A stretch of 38,399 bases of DNA from the NCBI RefSeq assembly GCF_031846325.1, contig NZ_JAVRHZ010000010.1:1-38399 (forward strand), read 5' to 3'. The DNA is from Patiriisocius_A hiemis (GTDB lineage: Bacteria > Bacteroidota > Bacteroidia > Flavobacteriales > Flavobacteriaceae). Below are positions 6,357 to 15,123 of the stretch, in pieces; within the stretch, counting starts at the first letter, position 1, and each line of letters opens with the position of its first letter. A program made the translations under genes and the position numbers. A model generated the notes under the pieces. The model made no database searches. It worked only from the letters and a program-made list of their open reading frames with translations, and had not been told where the DNA came from.

Positions 6357-7435
6357 GCTAATTGTTTTATAACAGATAGATAATCCTTTCTATTAGCTAC
6401 AAAGTCAATTTCTGAAACATCAATGATTTTTACTTTTTCTTGCGGAAGTGTTTTAATGTACTCTAAATACCCGTCGTTTATTTTTTTAAGATATTCTGCC
6501 TGAATACTTTTTTCATAATTTCTCCCCCTTTTTCTAATATTTTCTAGAAGACGCTCAGTATTTTGAAATAAATAGATATAAATAGCAGGTTTTGCAAGCT
6601 CTTTATGCATTAAGTGATACAATTTTTTATACAAGTTATACTCTTCGTCTTGTAATGTGACCTTTGCAAAAATGAGTGATTTATAGGCGTCATAATCTGC
6701 AATTACGGTATCATTAAATAAATCGTACTGTGCAATGTCTTCAAGTAATTGTTGATATCTATCTGCTAAGAATGACATTTCTAACGGAAAAGCAAATCTT
6801 GAAGGCTCTTCATAAAACTTAGGTAAAAACGGGTTGTCCTTAAAGCGCTCTAAAATTAGTTTACTATTAAAATCCTGCGCCAATTTAGTGGCCAAGCTTG
6901 TCTTACCTGCACCAATATTACCTTCAATAGCGATATAATTATACTTAGAAAGTGAATAATCTTTAATAGGATTTCTAAGCCATTTGGACTGCTTAGTGAT
7001 TACACTTTCATCTTTTGTTTCGGCAAGTAGCTTTATACTATTTTTTTGTAAAACAGGATGTACAAAAGAGGGGTTTACCTCAGCAAGGGGCTGTAATACA
7101 AACTTTCTGTTAGGTATTTCGGGATGCGGAATTGTTAACTTTTTTGAGGTTTTAATTATGCCATCAACAAATAGAATATCAATATCAATTGACCTAGAAG
7201 CAAAGCCTTCTTTACTTTTTCTTTGTCTACCTAGAGTTTTTTCAATTTGCAAAGTTGCCTTAAGTAATTTTGAAGAAGACAACCCACTTGTAATATGCAC
7301 TACACAGTTTAAAAAGGCAGCTCCTTCAAAACCAAGTGCTGGCGTTTCATAAACACTAGATATTTTTACTACGCTTCCCACCTCCTCAAACAATAGTACT
7401 ACTGCTTTTTGAAGAAACTCGAAACGATTTCCCAT
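6353..7435 (-). CDS. folK: FolK (HPPK)-deoxynucleoside kinase fusion; first canonical start truncates FolK
   Basis: 360 aa from ATG 7435. Residues 1 to about 140 are a 6-hydroxymethyl-7,8-dihydropterin pyrophosphokinase domain of folate synthesis, with the catalytic Asp pair in SRSIDIDILF (about residue 85) and the motif IPHPEIPNRKFVLQPL. Residues about 162-360 are a deoxynucleoside kinase domain: P-loop EGNIGAGKTS at about 170, substrate region FPLEMSFLADRYQQL and Arg-rich lid RKRGRNYEKS. Such fusions are known in Bacteroidota. The odd point is the start. The reading frame continues upstream as KNIYLSLGSN, the conserved first strand and Gly-Ser-Asn motif of FolK, up to a stop at 7498-7496, yet there is no ATG, GTG or TTG in that stretch. 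Translation may start at ATA or ATC, or the start codon is mutated. Confidence 0.92.
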   Translation of the reverse strand: MGNRFEFLQKAVVLLFEEVGSVVKISSVYETPALGFEGAAFLNCVVHITSGLSSSKLLKATLQIEKTLGRQRKSKEGFASRSIDIDILFVDGIIKTSKKLTIPHPEIPNRKFVLQPLAEVNPSFVHPVLQKNSIKLLAETKDESVITKQSKWLRNPIKDYSLSKYNYIAIEGNIGAGKTSLATKLAQDFNSKLILERFKDNPFLPKFYEEPSRFAFPLEMSFLADRYQQLLEDIAQYDLFNDTVIADYDAYKSLIFAKVTLQDEEYNLYKKLYHLMHKELAKPAIYIYLFQNTERLLENIRKRGRNYEKSIQAEYLKKINDGYLEYIKTLPQEKVKIIDVSEIDFVANRKDYLSVIKQLA

Positions 7436-7688
7436 ATTGCTCCCTAAGGATAGATATATGTTTTTAAGTTCTTTGATGGATTTTTTATTTATGTATTACT
7501 TCAAAACACTCTACTACTTTGAAAAAGAGAAAATTAATTTCTTTCTAAACAGAGGAGTTTTAATAAAATGTAAACTTGAACATCACATTAGCACCTAATT
7601 TTCACTAGGGTTAGTTCGATATTGTAAATTAAAATTTACTATCTCACTAATTTAAGACGAAATTAAGGAAAACAAAATGACTGACTAG

Positions 7689-7696
7689 TATATTTG
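7689..7696 (+). promoter_or_regulatory. Candidate -7 box for the transporter-AsmA operon
   Basis: TATATTTG is an exact TAnnTTTG match 18 nt upstream of the TTG start at 7715. No TTG stands at the ideal -33 distance. Confidence 0.45.
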
Positions 7697-7714
7697 TTTT
7701 AATTGGATTAAGTT

Positions 7715-8431
7715 TTGGAAACAAAAACTATAAAAGATTATTTAGTTGCGCAACGTATCTATCTCATTTTGGGAGCGTTATTCATCGCCTCACTTGTGGT
7801 ATCTAATTTAATATTCCAGAAATTTTTTTACTGGGATTTTTTTGGGATTTATACATTTGAGATTTCTGTAGGCATACTTCCATATCCCATTACTTTTTTA
7901 ATTACAGATATAATTAGTGAGGTCTATGGAAAGAAAAAAGCAAATCAAGTAGTTACAGCAGGTATCTTTGCATCTTTCTTTTCTTTGCTTATTGTTTGGG
8001 TAGCAATTGCTGTTCCAGCTACAACCTGGAGCCCTATTGATAATGAACTATTCTCTACAGTATTTGGCGCAACTGCTGTTGCAGTATTTGCCTCTATGAT
8101 GGCATATTTGTTGGCGCAATACATAGACATACAAATTTTCCACTTTTGGAAAAAACTAACAAAAGGAAAACACTTATGGCTTCGTAACAATTTCTCAACG
8201 TTTTTCTCACAATTTATAGACACCTTTACGGTACTGTTTTTACTGTGTAGTTTTGGCAAAATTGAGTGGTCTCTATTTGGAGGGCTTTTGTTGAGCGGTT
8301 TTTTATTTAAAGTGCTAGTCGCTGCAATAGATACTCCTTTTTTATACGCTGCAGTTTTTGGATTCAGAAAACGATTTGGATTAAAAATAGGTGAAGAAAT
8401 CACTTTCCCAAATACAAAACAAACCTCATAA
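7715..8431 (+). CDS. Queuosine precursor transporter (YhhQ/DUF165 family)
   Basis: 238 aa, starting with TTG at 7715 because no ATG occurs before residue about 127 and upstream frames are closed. The protein is almost entirely membrane: about six hydrophobic helices, with the family pattern ISVGILPYPITFLITDIISE in helix 2-3 and FSTFFSQFIDTFTVLFLLCSFG near helix 5. YhhQ-family proteins import queuosine precursors (preQ0, preQ1) for tRNA modification; the substrate here is assigned from the family only. The stop at 8429-8431 lies 4 nt before the AsmA-like gene, so the two probably form an operon. Confidence 0.9.
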   Translation: METKTIKDYLVAQRIYLILGALFIASLVVSNLIFQKFFYWDFFGIYTFEISVGILPYPITFLITDIISEVYGKKKANQVVTAGIFASFFSLLIVWVAIAVPATTWSPIDNELFSTVFGATAVAVFASMMAYLLAQYIDIQIFHFWKKLTKGKHLWLRNNFSTFFSQFIDTFTVLFLLCSFGKIEWSLFGGLLLSGFLFKVLVAAIDTPFLYAAVFGFRKRFGLKIGEEITFPNTKQTS

Positions 8432-8435
8432 TAAA

Positions 8436-11075
8436 ATGAAAAAGATTTTAAAAATAATTGGAATTATAGTAGGTGTTTTTATCTTACTACTTGCTTTAAC
8501 ACCCCTATTTTTTAAAGGAACTTTAGAAAAATTAGTACGTAATACACTTGCCAAAAATGTAAACGCAACGGTAGATTGGAGCGAGATGGACTTAAGTCTA
8601 TTTAGTAGTTTTCCAGATGCTGCACTTACTCTTAAAGACTTTAGTGTAATTAACAACAAACCTTTTCAAGGAGATACACTAGCAAGCGGAAAACTTATTG
8701 AACTTGATATGGGCATCACACAGTTGTTTAAAAAAAGTGATGAACCCATAAAAGTAGATGCGGTTTATCTTGATGAAGCCTTTGTGAATATTAAAATTGA
8801 CTCGCTTGGAAATGCTAATTATGACATTGCCAAAAAGAATCCTACTGAAACCCCCGAAGAAACAACTTCTGAAGATGATGGTTTTACCTTTGCCCTTTCA
8901 AAATATGAGCTCAAAAATGCCAGAATTAACTATCTGGATGAAGCCACGCAAACTTTTTTAAGGCTCACTAATGTAAACCATACAGGAACAGGAGATTTAT
9001 CTGCAAAAATATCTGAACTTGATACTGAAACCGAAGCATTAGTTTCACTACAAATTGAAGACATTGAATACTTAAAGGACAATAAAGCCGCTTTGGATGC
9101 TGTTTTTCAACTAGATTTAGAAAATCAGAAATATACTTTTCTAGAAAATGAAGCTAAGATTAACGAACTCTCCCTAACTTTTAACGGCTTTGTAAAGGTC
9201 AATGAAAACAGTAATGAGCTAGACATTACTTTTAAGACACCTTCCTCAGACTTTAAAAACTTCCTGGCTGTTATTCCAGAAGTTTATGTAAAAGAAATTA
9301 GCGATGTAAAAACTACAGGGAGCTTTACTGTAGATGGTATGCTTAAAGGAGTTGTAGATGATACTAGAATTCCTATGATGGATATAAAAATTAACAGCAG
9401 TAATGCTTCATTTAAATATCCTGACTTGCCAAAAGAAGTAAGAAATATCACAATAGACGCACAACTTAAAAACGAAACGGGCTTACTACAAGATACTTAT
9501 GTAACTATTGGAGGTATAACTTTTAAAATTGATGATGAATTATTTTCGGCCAATGGAAGTATTAGAAATATTACCGAAAATGCCCTTGTGAATATGGCAC
9601 TTAAAGGAACACTTAACCTTGCAAAAATAGATCAAGTTCTTCCTATAGAAATGGAACAAAATCTAAGTGGTGTTTTTACAGCAGATTTAACCACAAATTT
9701 TGATATGGCGTCTATAGAAAAAGAGCAATACCAAAACATTAAAAGCAACGGAAATGCAAGCCTTACGGGGTTTACTTATAATGACGAGGCCTTTAAAAAT
9801 GAATTAAGAATAGACGAAGCTAAAATAGATTTTGTCCCTGGAACTATAAAATTAAACAGTTTTAAAGCAGCCTCTGGACAAACCGATGTTGCTGCCACAG
9901 GAACTATTCAAAATTTAATCCCTTGGATACTTGCTAAAGAAGATTTAAAAGGGCGTTTTAACATACAGTCTAACACTTTTAATGTAAATGATTTTATGTC
10001 TTCTGAAGATGAAAACACTTCAGAAGGAAATAAAACTAATGATAATAATACTGCAGCTCTTTCTGAAGCTTCTGTGAAAATTCCAGATTTTCTAGATGCC
10101 ACCCTAGACTTTACGGCAAATAAGGTAATCTACGATAATATAACTTTAACTAATGCTAAAGGAAGTGTAGCTATCCAAGAGGAAACAGCAAAATTGAGTA
10201 ATGTAACATCTAACATATTTGGCGGAAACATTGCATTTTCTGGAAATGTTTCAACTAAAAATGAAGTGCCAATGTTCGCTATGAATCTTGATCTTAAAAA
10301 AGTAGATATAGGTCAAAGTTTTCAGCAATTAGAGCTACTTAAATATATAGCTCCAATTGCAAAAGCGCTGGAAGGAGATATAAACACAACATTAGCTCTA
10401 GAAGGAGAACTAACCAAAGATTTGACCCCTAAACTGTCTACCCTTGCAGGTAACGTATTAGCCCAAATACTAACTGCTGAAGTTAATTCGCAAAATGCAC
10501 CTCTACTCTCTAAGCTAGGAGAAAAAGTGTCATTTTTAAATCTTGAAAAGCTAAGCTTAAGAGACCTAAGTACTGCCCTAACCTTCAATAATGGAAATAT
10601 AGAAGTACAACCTTTTGATTTTGAAATAAAAGGAATAAAGGTAAATGCTCAAGGAAGTCATGGACTTAACAAAAGCATTAATTATCAATTAAATATGGAT
10701 GTTCCAGCAAAATATCTTGGAGGTGAGGTAACTAATTTACTTTCTAAATTAGATCCTGAAGAAGCTGAAAACACTTCAGTAATACTTCCTATTGGGCTTA
10801 AAGGATCTGTTACAAACCCTACAATATCTGTAGATACTAAAGCTGCCGTAAACACCTTAACTCAAAAACTAATTGATAAGCAAAAAGAAGAACTAGTAAA
10901 TAAAGGAACAGACATTCTAGAAGACTTAATTGGTGGAAGCAATAAACCAAAAGACTCTACAAATACAAACACTAATACAACAGAGCAAACCACAACAGAT
11001 GTAGTAAAAGACGTATTAGGCGGATTGTTTGGAAGGAAAAATAAGAAACAAGACTCTACAAAATCTGGAAATTAA
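8436..11075 (+). CDS. AsmA-like envelope protein
   Basis: About 879 aa from ATG 8436. An earlier in-frame ATG at 8391 would overlap the previous gene by 41 nt and add residues before the membrane anchor, so I do not use it. Residues about 5-25 form one transmembrane anchor (ILKIIGIIVGVFILLLALTP). The rest is a long, repetitive beta-rich region typical of AsmA/TamB-like chorein-type proteins, with an AsmA N-terminal region (WSEMDLSLFSSFPDAALTLK) and an AsmA C-terminal region late in the protein. The tail is low complexity (TNTNTNTTEQTTT) and ends with basic residues. Relatives act in outer-membrane lipid transport or assembly; the precise role here is unknown. Confidence 0.88.
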   Translation: MKKILKIIGIIVGVFILLLALTPLFFKGTLEKLVRNTLAKNVNATVDWSEMDLSLFSSFPDAALTLKDFSVINNKPFQGDTLASGKLIELDMGITQLFKKSDEPIKVDAVYLDEAFVNIKIDSLGNANYDIAKKNPTETPEETTSEDDGFTFALSKYELKNARINYLDEATQTFLRLTNVNHTGTGDLSAKISELDTETEALVSLQIEDIEYLKDNKAALDAVFQLDLENQKYTFLENEAKINELSLTFNGFVKVNENSNELDITFKTPSSDFKNFLAVIPEVYVKEISDVKTTGSFTVDGMLKGVVDDTRIPMMDIKINSSNASFKYPDLPKEVRNITIDAQLKNETGLLQDTYVTIGGITFKIDDELFSANGSIRNITENALVNMALKGTLNLAKIDQVLPIEMEQNLSGVFTADLTTNFDMASIEKEQYQNIKSNGNASLTGFTYNDEAFKNELRIDEAKIDFVPGTIKLNSFKAASGQTDVAATGTIQNLIPWILAKEDLKGRFNIQSNTFNVNDFMSSEDENTSEGNKTNDNNTAALSEASVKIPDFLDATLDFTANKVIYDNITLTNAKGSVAIQEETAKLSNVTSNIFGGNIAFSGNVSTKNEVPMFAMNLDLKKVDIGQSFQQLELLKYIAPIAKALEGDINTTLALEGELTKDLTPKLSTLAGNVLAQILTAEVNSQNAPLLSKLGEKVSFLNLEKLSLRDLSTALTFNNGNIEVQPFDFEIKGIKVNAQGSHGLNKSINYQLNMDVPAKYLGGEVTNLLSKLDPEEAENTSVILPIGLKGSVTNPTISVDTKAAVNTLTQKLIDKQKEELVNKGTDILEDLIGGSNKPKDSTNTNTNTTEQTTTDVVKDVLGGLFGRKNKKQDSTKSGN

Positions 11076-11111
11076 TTGTAAGCTTTTTGAGCAATATGTG
11101 TCTAAAAGAAT

Positions 11112-11744
11112 ATGGTTGTTCTTTATTTTTTAGTTGGCTTATTGGCAGCTCTAATAGCAGCGGCTCCCCCTGGAGCCTCTAATATCGCTGTAATTAACAC
11201 AACAATAAAAACCTCTATCTCCAAAGGACTCAACATAGCTTATGGCGCTGGATTTGGCGAGGTTTTTCTAGCATTTTTTGCATTGCAGTTTAGTATGACT
11301 TTTTCAAGTTTTTTCGGGATGAACCCTTGGGTAGAAGTTATTTTTATCTCCTTGTTCTTGCTAGCTGGTATATATTTTATTTTTAAAAACCATATCACCT
11401 TTGGTTATAAAAACCCTAAACCTTTAAAGAAAAGGACAGGCTCCTTTTTAACAGGGTTTTTACTAGCTTTTTTAAATCCTCCTGTACTTATATTTTGGCT
11501 ATTGGCATTTTCAGTTATCCACAAATATGTAATAATGGTTTCTGAAAACAGTTCCATACTCACTCTTGCTTTATTATTTACAGGCATTTATATAGGAAAA
11601 GTATTAGTATTATATTTCTATGGAAAGTGGGGAAATACTATTTCAAAAAAAGAAAAATGTGATACCACAAAACTATATCGTATTATAGGAATTGCTCTTG
11701 TAACACTTTCAATAATACAAGGAGTAAATTTTGTAGTTAGTTAA
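11112..11744 (+). CDS. LysE/RhtB-family exporter
   Basis: 210 aa from ATG 11112, 36 nt after the AsmA-like gene on the same strand. Hydrophobic throughout with about six transmembrane segments. The first helix carries the LysE-family signature around AAAPPGASNIAV, followed by KGLNIAYGAGFGEV; a later loop has FLTGFLLAFLNPPVLIFWL, also typical. Family members export amino acids or related small molecules with the proton gradient; the substrate cannot be read from sequence. It converges with the DUF2797 gene with only 18 nt between stops and no visible terminator. Confidence 0.85.
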   Translation: MVVLYFLVGLLAALIAAAPPGASNIAVINTTIKTSISKGLNIAYGAGFGEVFLAFFALQFSMTFSSFFGMNPWVEVIFISLFLLAGIYFIFKNHITFGYKNPKPLKKRTGSFLTGFLLAFLNPPVLIFWLLAFSVIHKYVIMVSENSSILTLALLFTGIYIGKVLVLYFYGKWGNTISKKEKCDTTKLYRIIGIALVTLSIIQGVNFVVS

Positions 11745-11762
11745 TTTAGTATTTCAATAAAA

Positions 11763-12557
11763 TTATAAAACAGAAATAGACACTACATACCCCTCATTGC
11801 TTCTCACATTAAAAACAGTTGAGTCTTCAAAAAGTAGATACTGACCTTTAATTCCTTTTAATAGACCTGTATATTGGGGTGATTTTTCTAAGTTGAGACT
11901 CTTTAACTTTGTGGGGTACTGTAAAACAGGAAACTCAAGATTGGTTTCGGTATTATTCTCAATAAAATATTCTTTTGCTTCATTTGGGATGTGCTGTTTT
12001 AATTTGTCGCGCCATTCTACAAGATTCTCATCTTGCACTTCATTTTTAAGCATAGTTCGCCAATTTGTTTTATCCCCTACAAAATCTTTTAAAGCAACTT
12101 CAGTTATACCAGCTAAATAACGGTTAGGCACTTCAACTATTTCAATAGCTTCATGTGCTCCTTGGTCTATCCATCGAGTAGGTACTTGAGATTTTCGCGT
12201 CACTCCTACTTTTACATTACTACTGTTTGCTAAATAGACAATATGCGGCTGCAATTGGACGCGTTTTTCATATTCTAGGTCTCTATCTTCTTCATCAATA
12301 TGTGCTTTACTTAATTCTGGACGAATTACCCAATCTGCTGCCTGTGGAACCTCATAAAAACAGCTTTTACAAAAGCCCATACGGTAAATTTTTTTGTTGA
12401 GATTGCAATTTAAACACTCATACCCAACAAATGATATAGTAACTTTTTTATCTAATAACTGATTTACATTCAGGAAGTCATCCTTAAAAACAAGATAATA
12501 TTGAATAGGGCTTCCGTTTTCTGTTTGCATCTTTGTTAAAACACCTTGGTAAATCAT
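11763..12557 (-). CDS. DUF2797 zinc-ribbon protein with GIY-YIG-like segment
   Basis: 264 aa from ATG 12557 (MIYQGVLTKM). An upstream in-frame ATG at 12608 would overlap the divergent GH3 gene and is less likely. Cys48-x2-Cys51 and Cys63-x2-Cys66 (YECLNC, GFCKSC) form a probable zinc ribbon, which together with the flanking region marks DUF2797. The middle part HIVYLANSSNVKVGVTRKSQ followed by RWIDQGA resembles the first strands and helix of GIY-YIG/T5orf172 nuclease-like domains, where VYL, VKVG and RW are conserved. Function is unknown; the nuclease-like reading is my inference. Only 44 nt separate it from the divergent GH3 gene, so the two may share a promoter region. Confidence 0.82.
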   Translation of the reverse strand: MIYQGVLTKMQTENGSPIQYYLVFKDDFLNVNQLLDKKVTISFVGYECLNCNLNKKIYRMGFCKSCFYEVPQAADWVIRPELSKAHIDEEDRDLEYEKRVQLQPHIVYLANSSNVKVGVTRKSQVPTRWIDQGAHEAIEIVEVPNRYLAGITEVALKDFVGDKTNWRTMLKNEVQDENLVEWRDKLKQHIPNEAKEYFIENNTETNLEFPVLQYPTKLKSLNLEKSPQYTGLLKGIKGQYLLFEDSTVFNVRSNEGYVVSISVL

Positions 12558-12601
12558 AAAAAGAAAATTGCTATTTTTATTGCATAAAGATACTTTAAAT
12601 A

Positions 12602-14116
12602 ATGCCAATCCCTATAGTAAATTCTATTGCGTCGTGGTTTTTAAAAAAGCGATTTCATCAAATCGACCTGTTTTTAAAATACCCTATTGATGTACAAGAA
12701 GAATTACTACAAGGTCTACTACAAAAGGCAAAAAATACTGAAATAGGAAAAGAATACGACTTTGCTTCTATAAAGAGTTATGATCAATTTGCAAACAGAG
12801 TACCCATTTTTGATTATGAATCTTCTGAAACAAATATAGAACGTGCAAGACGAGGAGAAACAAACATATTTTGGCCTACTCCTATAAAATGGTTTGCAAA
12901 ATCAAGTGGTACAACAAATTCAAAAAGTAAATTTATCCCCGTGAGTGAAAGTTCACTAGAGGATTGTCATTATGCTGCTAGTAAAGATTTACTTTGTATG
13001 TATCTTAACAACAATCCTGACTCGCAATTATTTGTTGGAAAGGGGTTACGCCTTGGCGGAAGTAAAGAGTTATATAAAGAAAATGGAACTGTATTTGGTG
13101 ACCTATCAGCAATATTAATTGATAATATGCCTTTTTGGGCAGAGTTTAGTAGTACTCCAAAGAATGAGATTTCTCTCATGGCAAATTGGGAAACCAAAAT
13201 GCAAGCTATTGTTGATGAAACCATTTCTGAAAATGTAACAAGCCTTGCTGGGGTTCCGTCATGGATGTTAGTGCTACTTCAAAATGTGGTGCAAACTACA
13301 GGCAAAAACAACCTTTTTGAAATCTGGCCAAATCTTGAAGTTTATTTTCATGGAGGTGTAAGCTTTGAACCTTACTTAGAGCAGTATAAAAAATTACTTC
13401 CTAAAGATTCATTTAAGTATTATGAAATTTATAATGCTTCTGAAGGGTTTTTTGCTATTCAAGATCAAAATCACAGTAAAGATTTGCTTCTCATGCTAGA
13501 CTATGGGATTTTTTACGAGTTTATCCCTATGGAAACATATGGGAGTCCAGAAGAAAAAGTAATTCCTTTAAGTGAAGTAGAAGTAGATAAAAACTATGCT
13601 ATAATAATCACTACAAATGCCGGACTATGGCGTTATAAAATTGGTGATACAATTCGCTTTACCTCAACCAATCCTTATAGAATTAGAGTTACAGGGAGAA
13701 CAAAACACCATATTAATGCTTTTGGGGAAGAACTTATTATAGAAAATGCCGAAGCTGCTTTAAGAAAAGCTACAAAACTAACTAGAAGTGAAATTAAAGA
13801 CTATACTGCAGCTCCAATTTTTATGAATGGCTCAGAAAAAGGAGCACACGAATGGATTATTGAGTTTAAAAGTCCTCCAGAAGATTTCAACACCTTTACC
13901 GAGCTTCTAGATAAAGCTTTACAAGAAGTTAATAGCGATTATGAAGCCAAAAGACAACATAACACTACTTTAAAAGCACCAACCATACATCAAGCAAGAC
14001 CTAATTTGTTTTATGATTGGCTTAAAGGAAAAGACAAATTAGGAGGACAACACAAAGTCCCAAGACTCTCAAATTGTAGAGATTATTTAGAGGAGCTATT
14101 ATCACTTAACCATTAA
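12602..14116 (+). CDS. GH3-family acyl-adenylating enzyme
   Basis: 504 aa from ATG 12602. GH3 proteins belong to the ANL superfamily: they adenylate a carboxylic acid with ATP and, in plants, join it to an amino acid. Visible ANL/GH3 features are the nucleotide-binding loop KSSGTTNSKSKFIPVS at 100-115, YEIYNASEGFFAIQ at about 275-290, the LWRYKIGDTIRF segment with its conserved Asp at about 342-353, and a hinge/C-terminal region VTGRTKHHINAFGEELIIEN. Bacterial members have no well-defined substrate that I know of. The next gene, a carboxyl-methyltransferase-like protein, begins 9 nt after the stop, which points to a shared small-acid substrate or product. Confidence 0.92.
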   Translation: MPIPIVNSIASWFLKKRFHQIDLFLKYPIDVQEELLQGLLQKAKNTEIGKEYDFASIKSYDQFANRVPIFDYESSETNIERARRGETNIFWPTPIKWFAKSSGTTNSKSKFIPVSESSLEDCHYAASKDLLCMYLNNNPDSQLFVGKGLRLGGSKELYKENGTVFGDLSAILIDNMPFWAEFSSTPKNEISLMANWETKMQAIVDETISENVTSLAGVPSWMLVLLQNVVQTTGKNNLFEIWPNLEVYFHGGVSFEPYLEQYKKLLPKDSFKYYEIYNASEGFFAIQDQNHSKDLLLMLDYGIFYEFIPMETYGSPEEKVIPLSEVEVDKNYAIIITTNAGLWRYKIGDTIRFTSTNPYRIRVTGRTKHHINAFGEELIIENAEAALRKATKLTRSEIKDYTAAPIFMNGSEKGAHEWIIEFKSPPEDFNTFTELLDKALQEVNSDYEAKRQHNTTLKAPTIHQARPNLFYDWLKGKDKLGGQHKVPRLSNCRDYLEELLSLNH

Positions 14117-14125
14117 ATTTTAATT

Positions 14126-14953
14126 TTGAATATAGAAGTACACGACACCGCTTTTGTGATTGCGTATTACAGAGCTCAACATGAGATTTTGAGTCAGGAT
14201 CCATATGCAAAATTATGGTCTAAGGATAGTTTAAAAATATTTGCAGATGAATTTGCAACTCAAGTATCTGTTTATGATGAAATGCTTCATTGTATGCGAA
14301 ATAGGTATTTTCATGATGAACTCCAGGAGCTTGCTACTACACATAAAGACCTATTATTTATAAACCTTGGAGCAGGTTTTAGTATGTATCCTTACTCATT
14401 ACCAGATTCTGTTATTTCAGTAGAAGTTGATTTCAAAGAAATTATGTTGTATAAAGATATAACTACAGATACATTCTTAAAAGAAGGAAAGCTCCCAAAA
14501 AGGAAAGTTAAAAGAATAGCTGCAGATATAACAAATGCTGAAGGACAACAAAAAATAAAAGAAACGATTTCTGAATTTGAAAACTACACCAAAGTGATTT
14601 TAATAGAAGGTGTTTTCTTTTTTCTGAATAAAAGGGCTATTGAAACGGTTTTAAACTTTTGTGCTGATATACAAAGCAAAGATGATTTAGTGTTATGCAT
14701 CTCTTTTGATGAATCCCAAAATGAAACAAAAGTCTTTAAAAGACTAAAGCAATATTTTTCTGAAACCCTACAAAGTCATGAAAACCCCTACACATGTTTA
14801 CCACATAAATTTTATGAAAATATTGAGGGGTATTCGTTAAAAAAGAAATATTCTACCCTAGCTCTAGGAAAGCAATTAGGTTGTATTGAAACTTCAGTAA
14901 AAGAAGAAGAAATATTGAACGAGCATTGCTACACACTTTTTAAAATTCGATAA
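14126..14953 (+). CDS. Class I SAM methyltransferase, leucine carboxyl methyltransferase-like
   Basis: 275 aa from TTG 14126, which is the first start after the GH3 stop and gives the expected N-terminus (VHDTAFVIAYYRAQHE). The family is LCM/PPM1-like: motif I is FINLGAGFSMYPYS (Gly-rich SAM loop at about 81-85), followed by ISVEVDFKEIMLYK with the acidic residue that binds SAM ribose, ITN-type motif II in RIAADITNAEG and VILIEGVFFFLN as motif III. Family members methylate carboxyl or related oxygen groups on small molecules or protein C-termini. It sits directly behind GH3 in a two-gene operon. Its stop codon lies inside an inverted repeat (14947-14970). Confidence 0.85.
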   Translation: MNIEVHDTAFVIAYYRAQHEILSQDPYAKLWSKDSLKIFADEFATQVSVYDEMLHCMRNRYFHDELQELATTHKDLLFINLGAGFSMYPYSLPDSVISVEVDFKEIMLYKDITTDTFLKEGKLPKRKVKRIAADITNAEGQQKIKETISEFENYTKVILIEGVFFFLNKRAIETVLNFCADIQSKDDLVLCISFDESQNETKVFKRLKQYFSETLQSHENPYTCLPHKFYENIEGYSLKKKYSTLALGKQLGCIETSVKEEEILNEHCYTLFKIR

Positions 14954-14993
14954 AACGCATATTTTATCGATTAAATTGATTGCTTTAAATCGA
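14946..14993. repeat. Inverted repeats with TCGAT motifs
   Basis: TCGATAAAA (14947-14955) pairs with TTTTATCGA (14962-14970) around CGCATA. The right arm can instead pair, with one bulged base, with TTTAAATCGA (14984-14993). The segment contains TTTTATCGATTAAAT (14962-14976), identical to 1585-1599. It has no T-run, so it does not look like an intrinsic terminator; an operator or alternative RNA structure is possible. Confidence 0.6.
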
Positions 14994-15069
14994 TGATTTC
15001 TTGCTCTTTATCGAATAGGGCTTTTTGTAATGCACTTTAACGAGTATTTGTGTAAATCGGCTAAAAATA

Positions 15070-15100
15070 TTGGTAGTCCTTTTCTTACGCGATATGTTTG
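15070..15100 (+). promoter_or_regulatory. Promoter of the 62-aa lipoprotein gene
   Basis: TTG (15070-15072), a 20-nt spacer and TATGTTTG (15093-15100) match the Bacteroidota -33/-7 promoter (TTG, TAnnTTTG). The predicted leader to ATG 15124 is about 20 nt and contains AAGGAG (15111-15116), an unusually good ribosome-binding site for this lineage. Confidence 0.65.
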
Positions 15101-15123
15101 CCCCGTATTTAAGGAGTACAGAA

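Noticed and set aside
15070..15123. Longer start for the 62-aa lipoprotein
   Set aside because: It would translate through the -33/-7 promoter and place 18 residues ahead of a clear lipoprotein signal.
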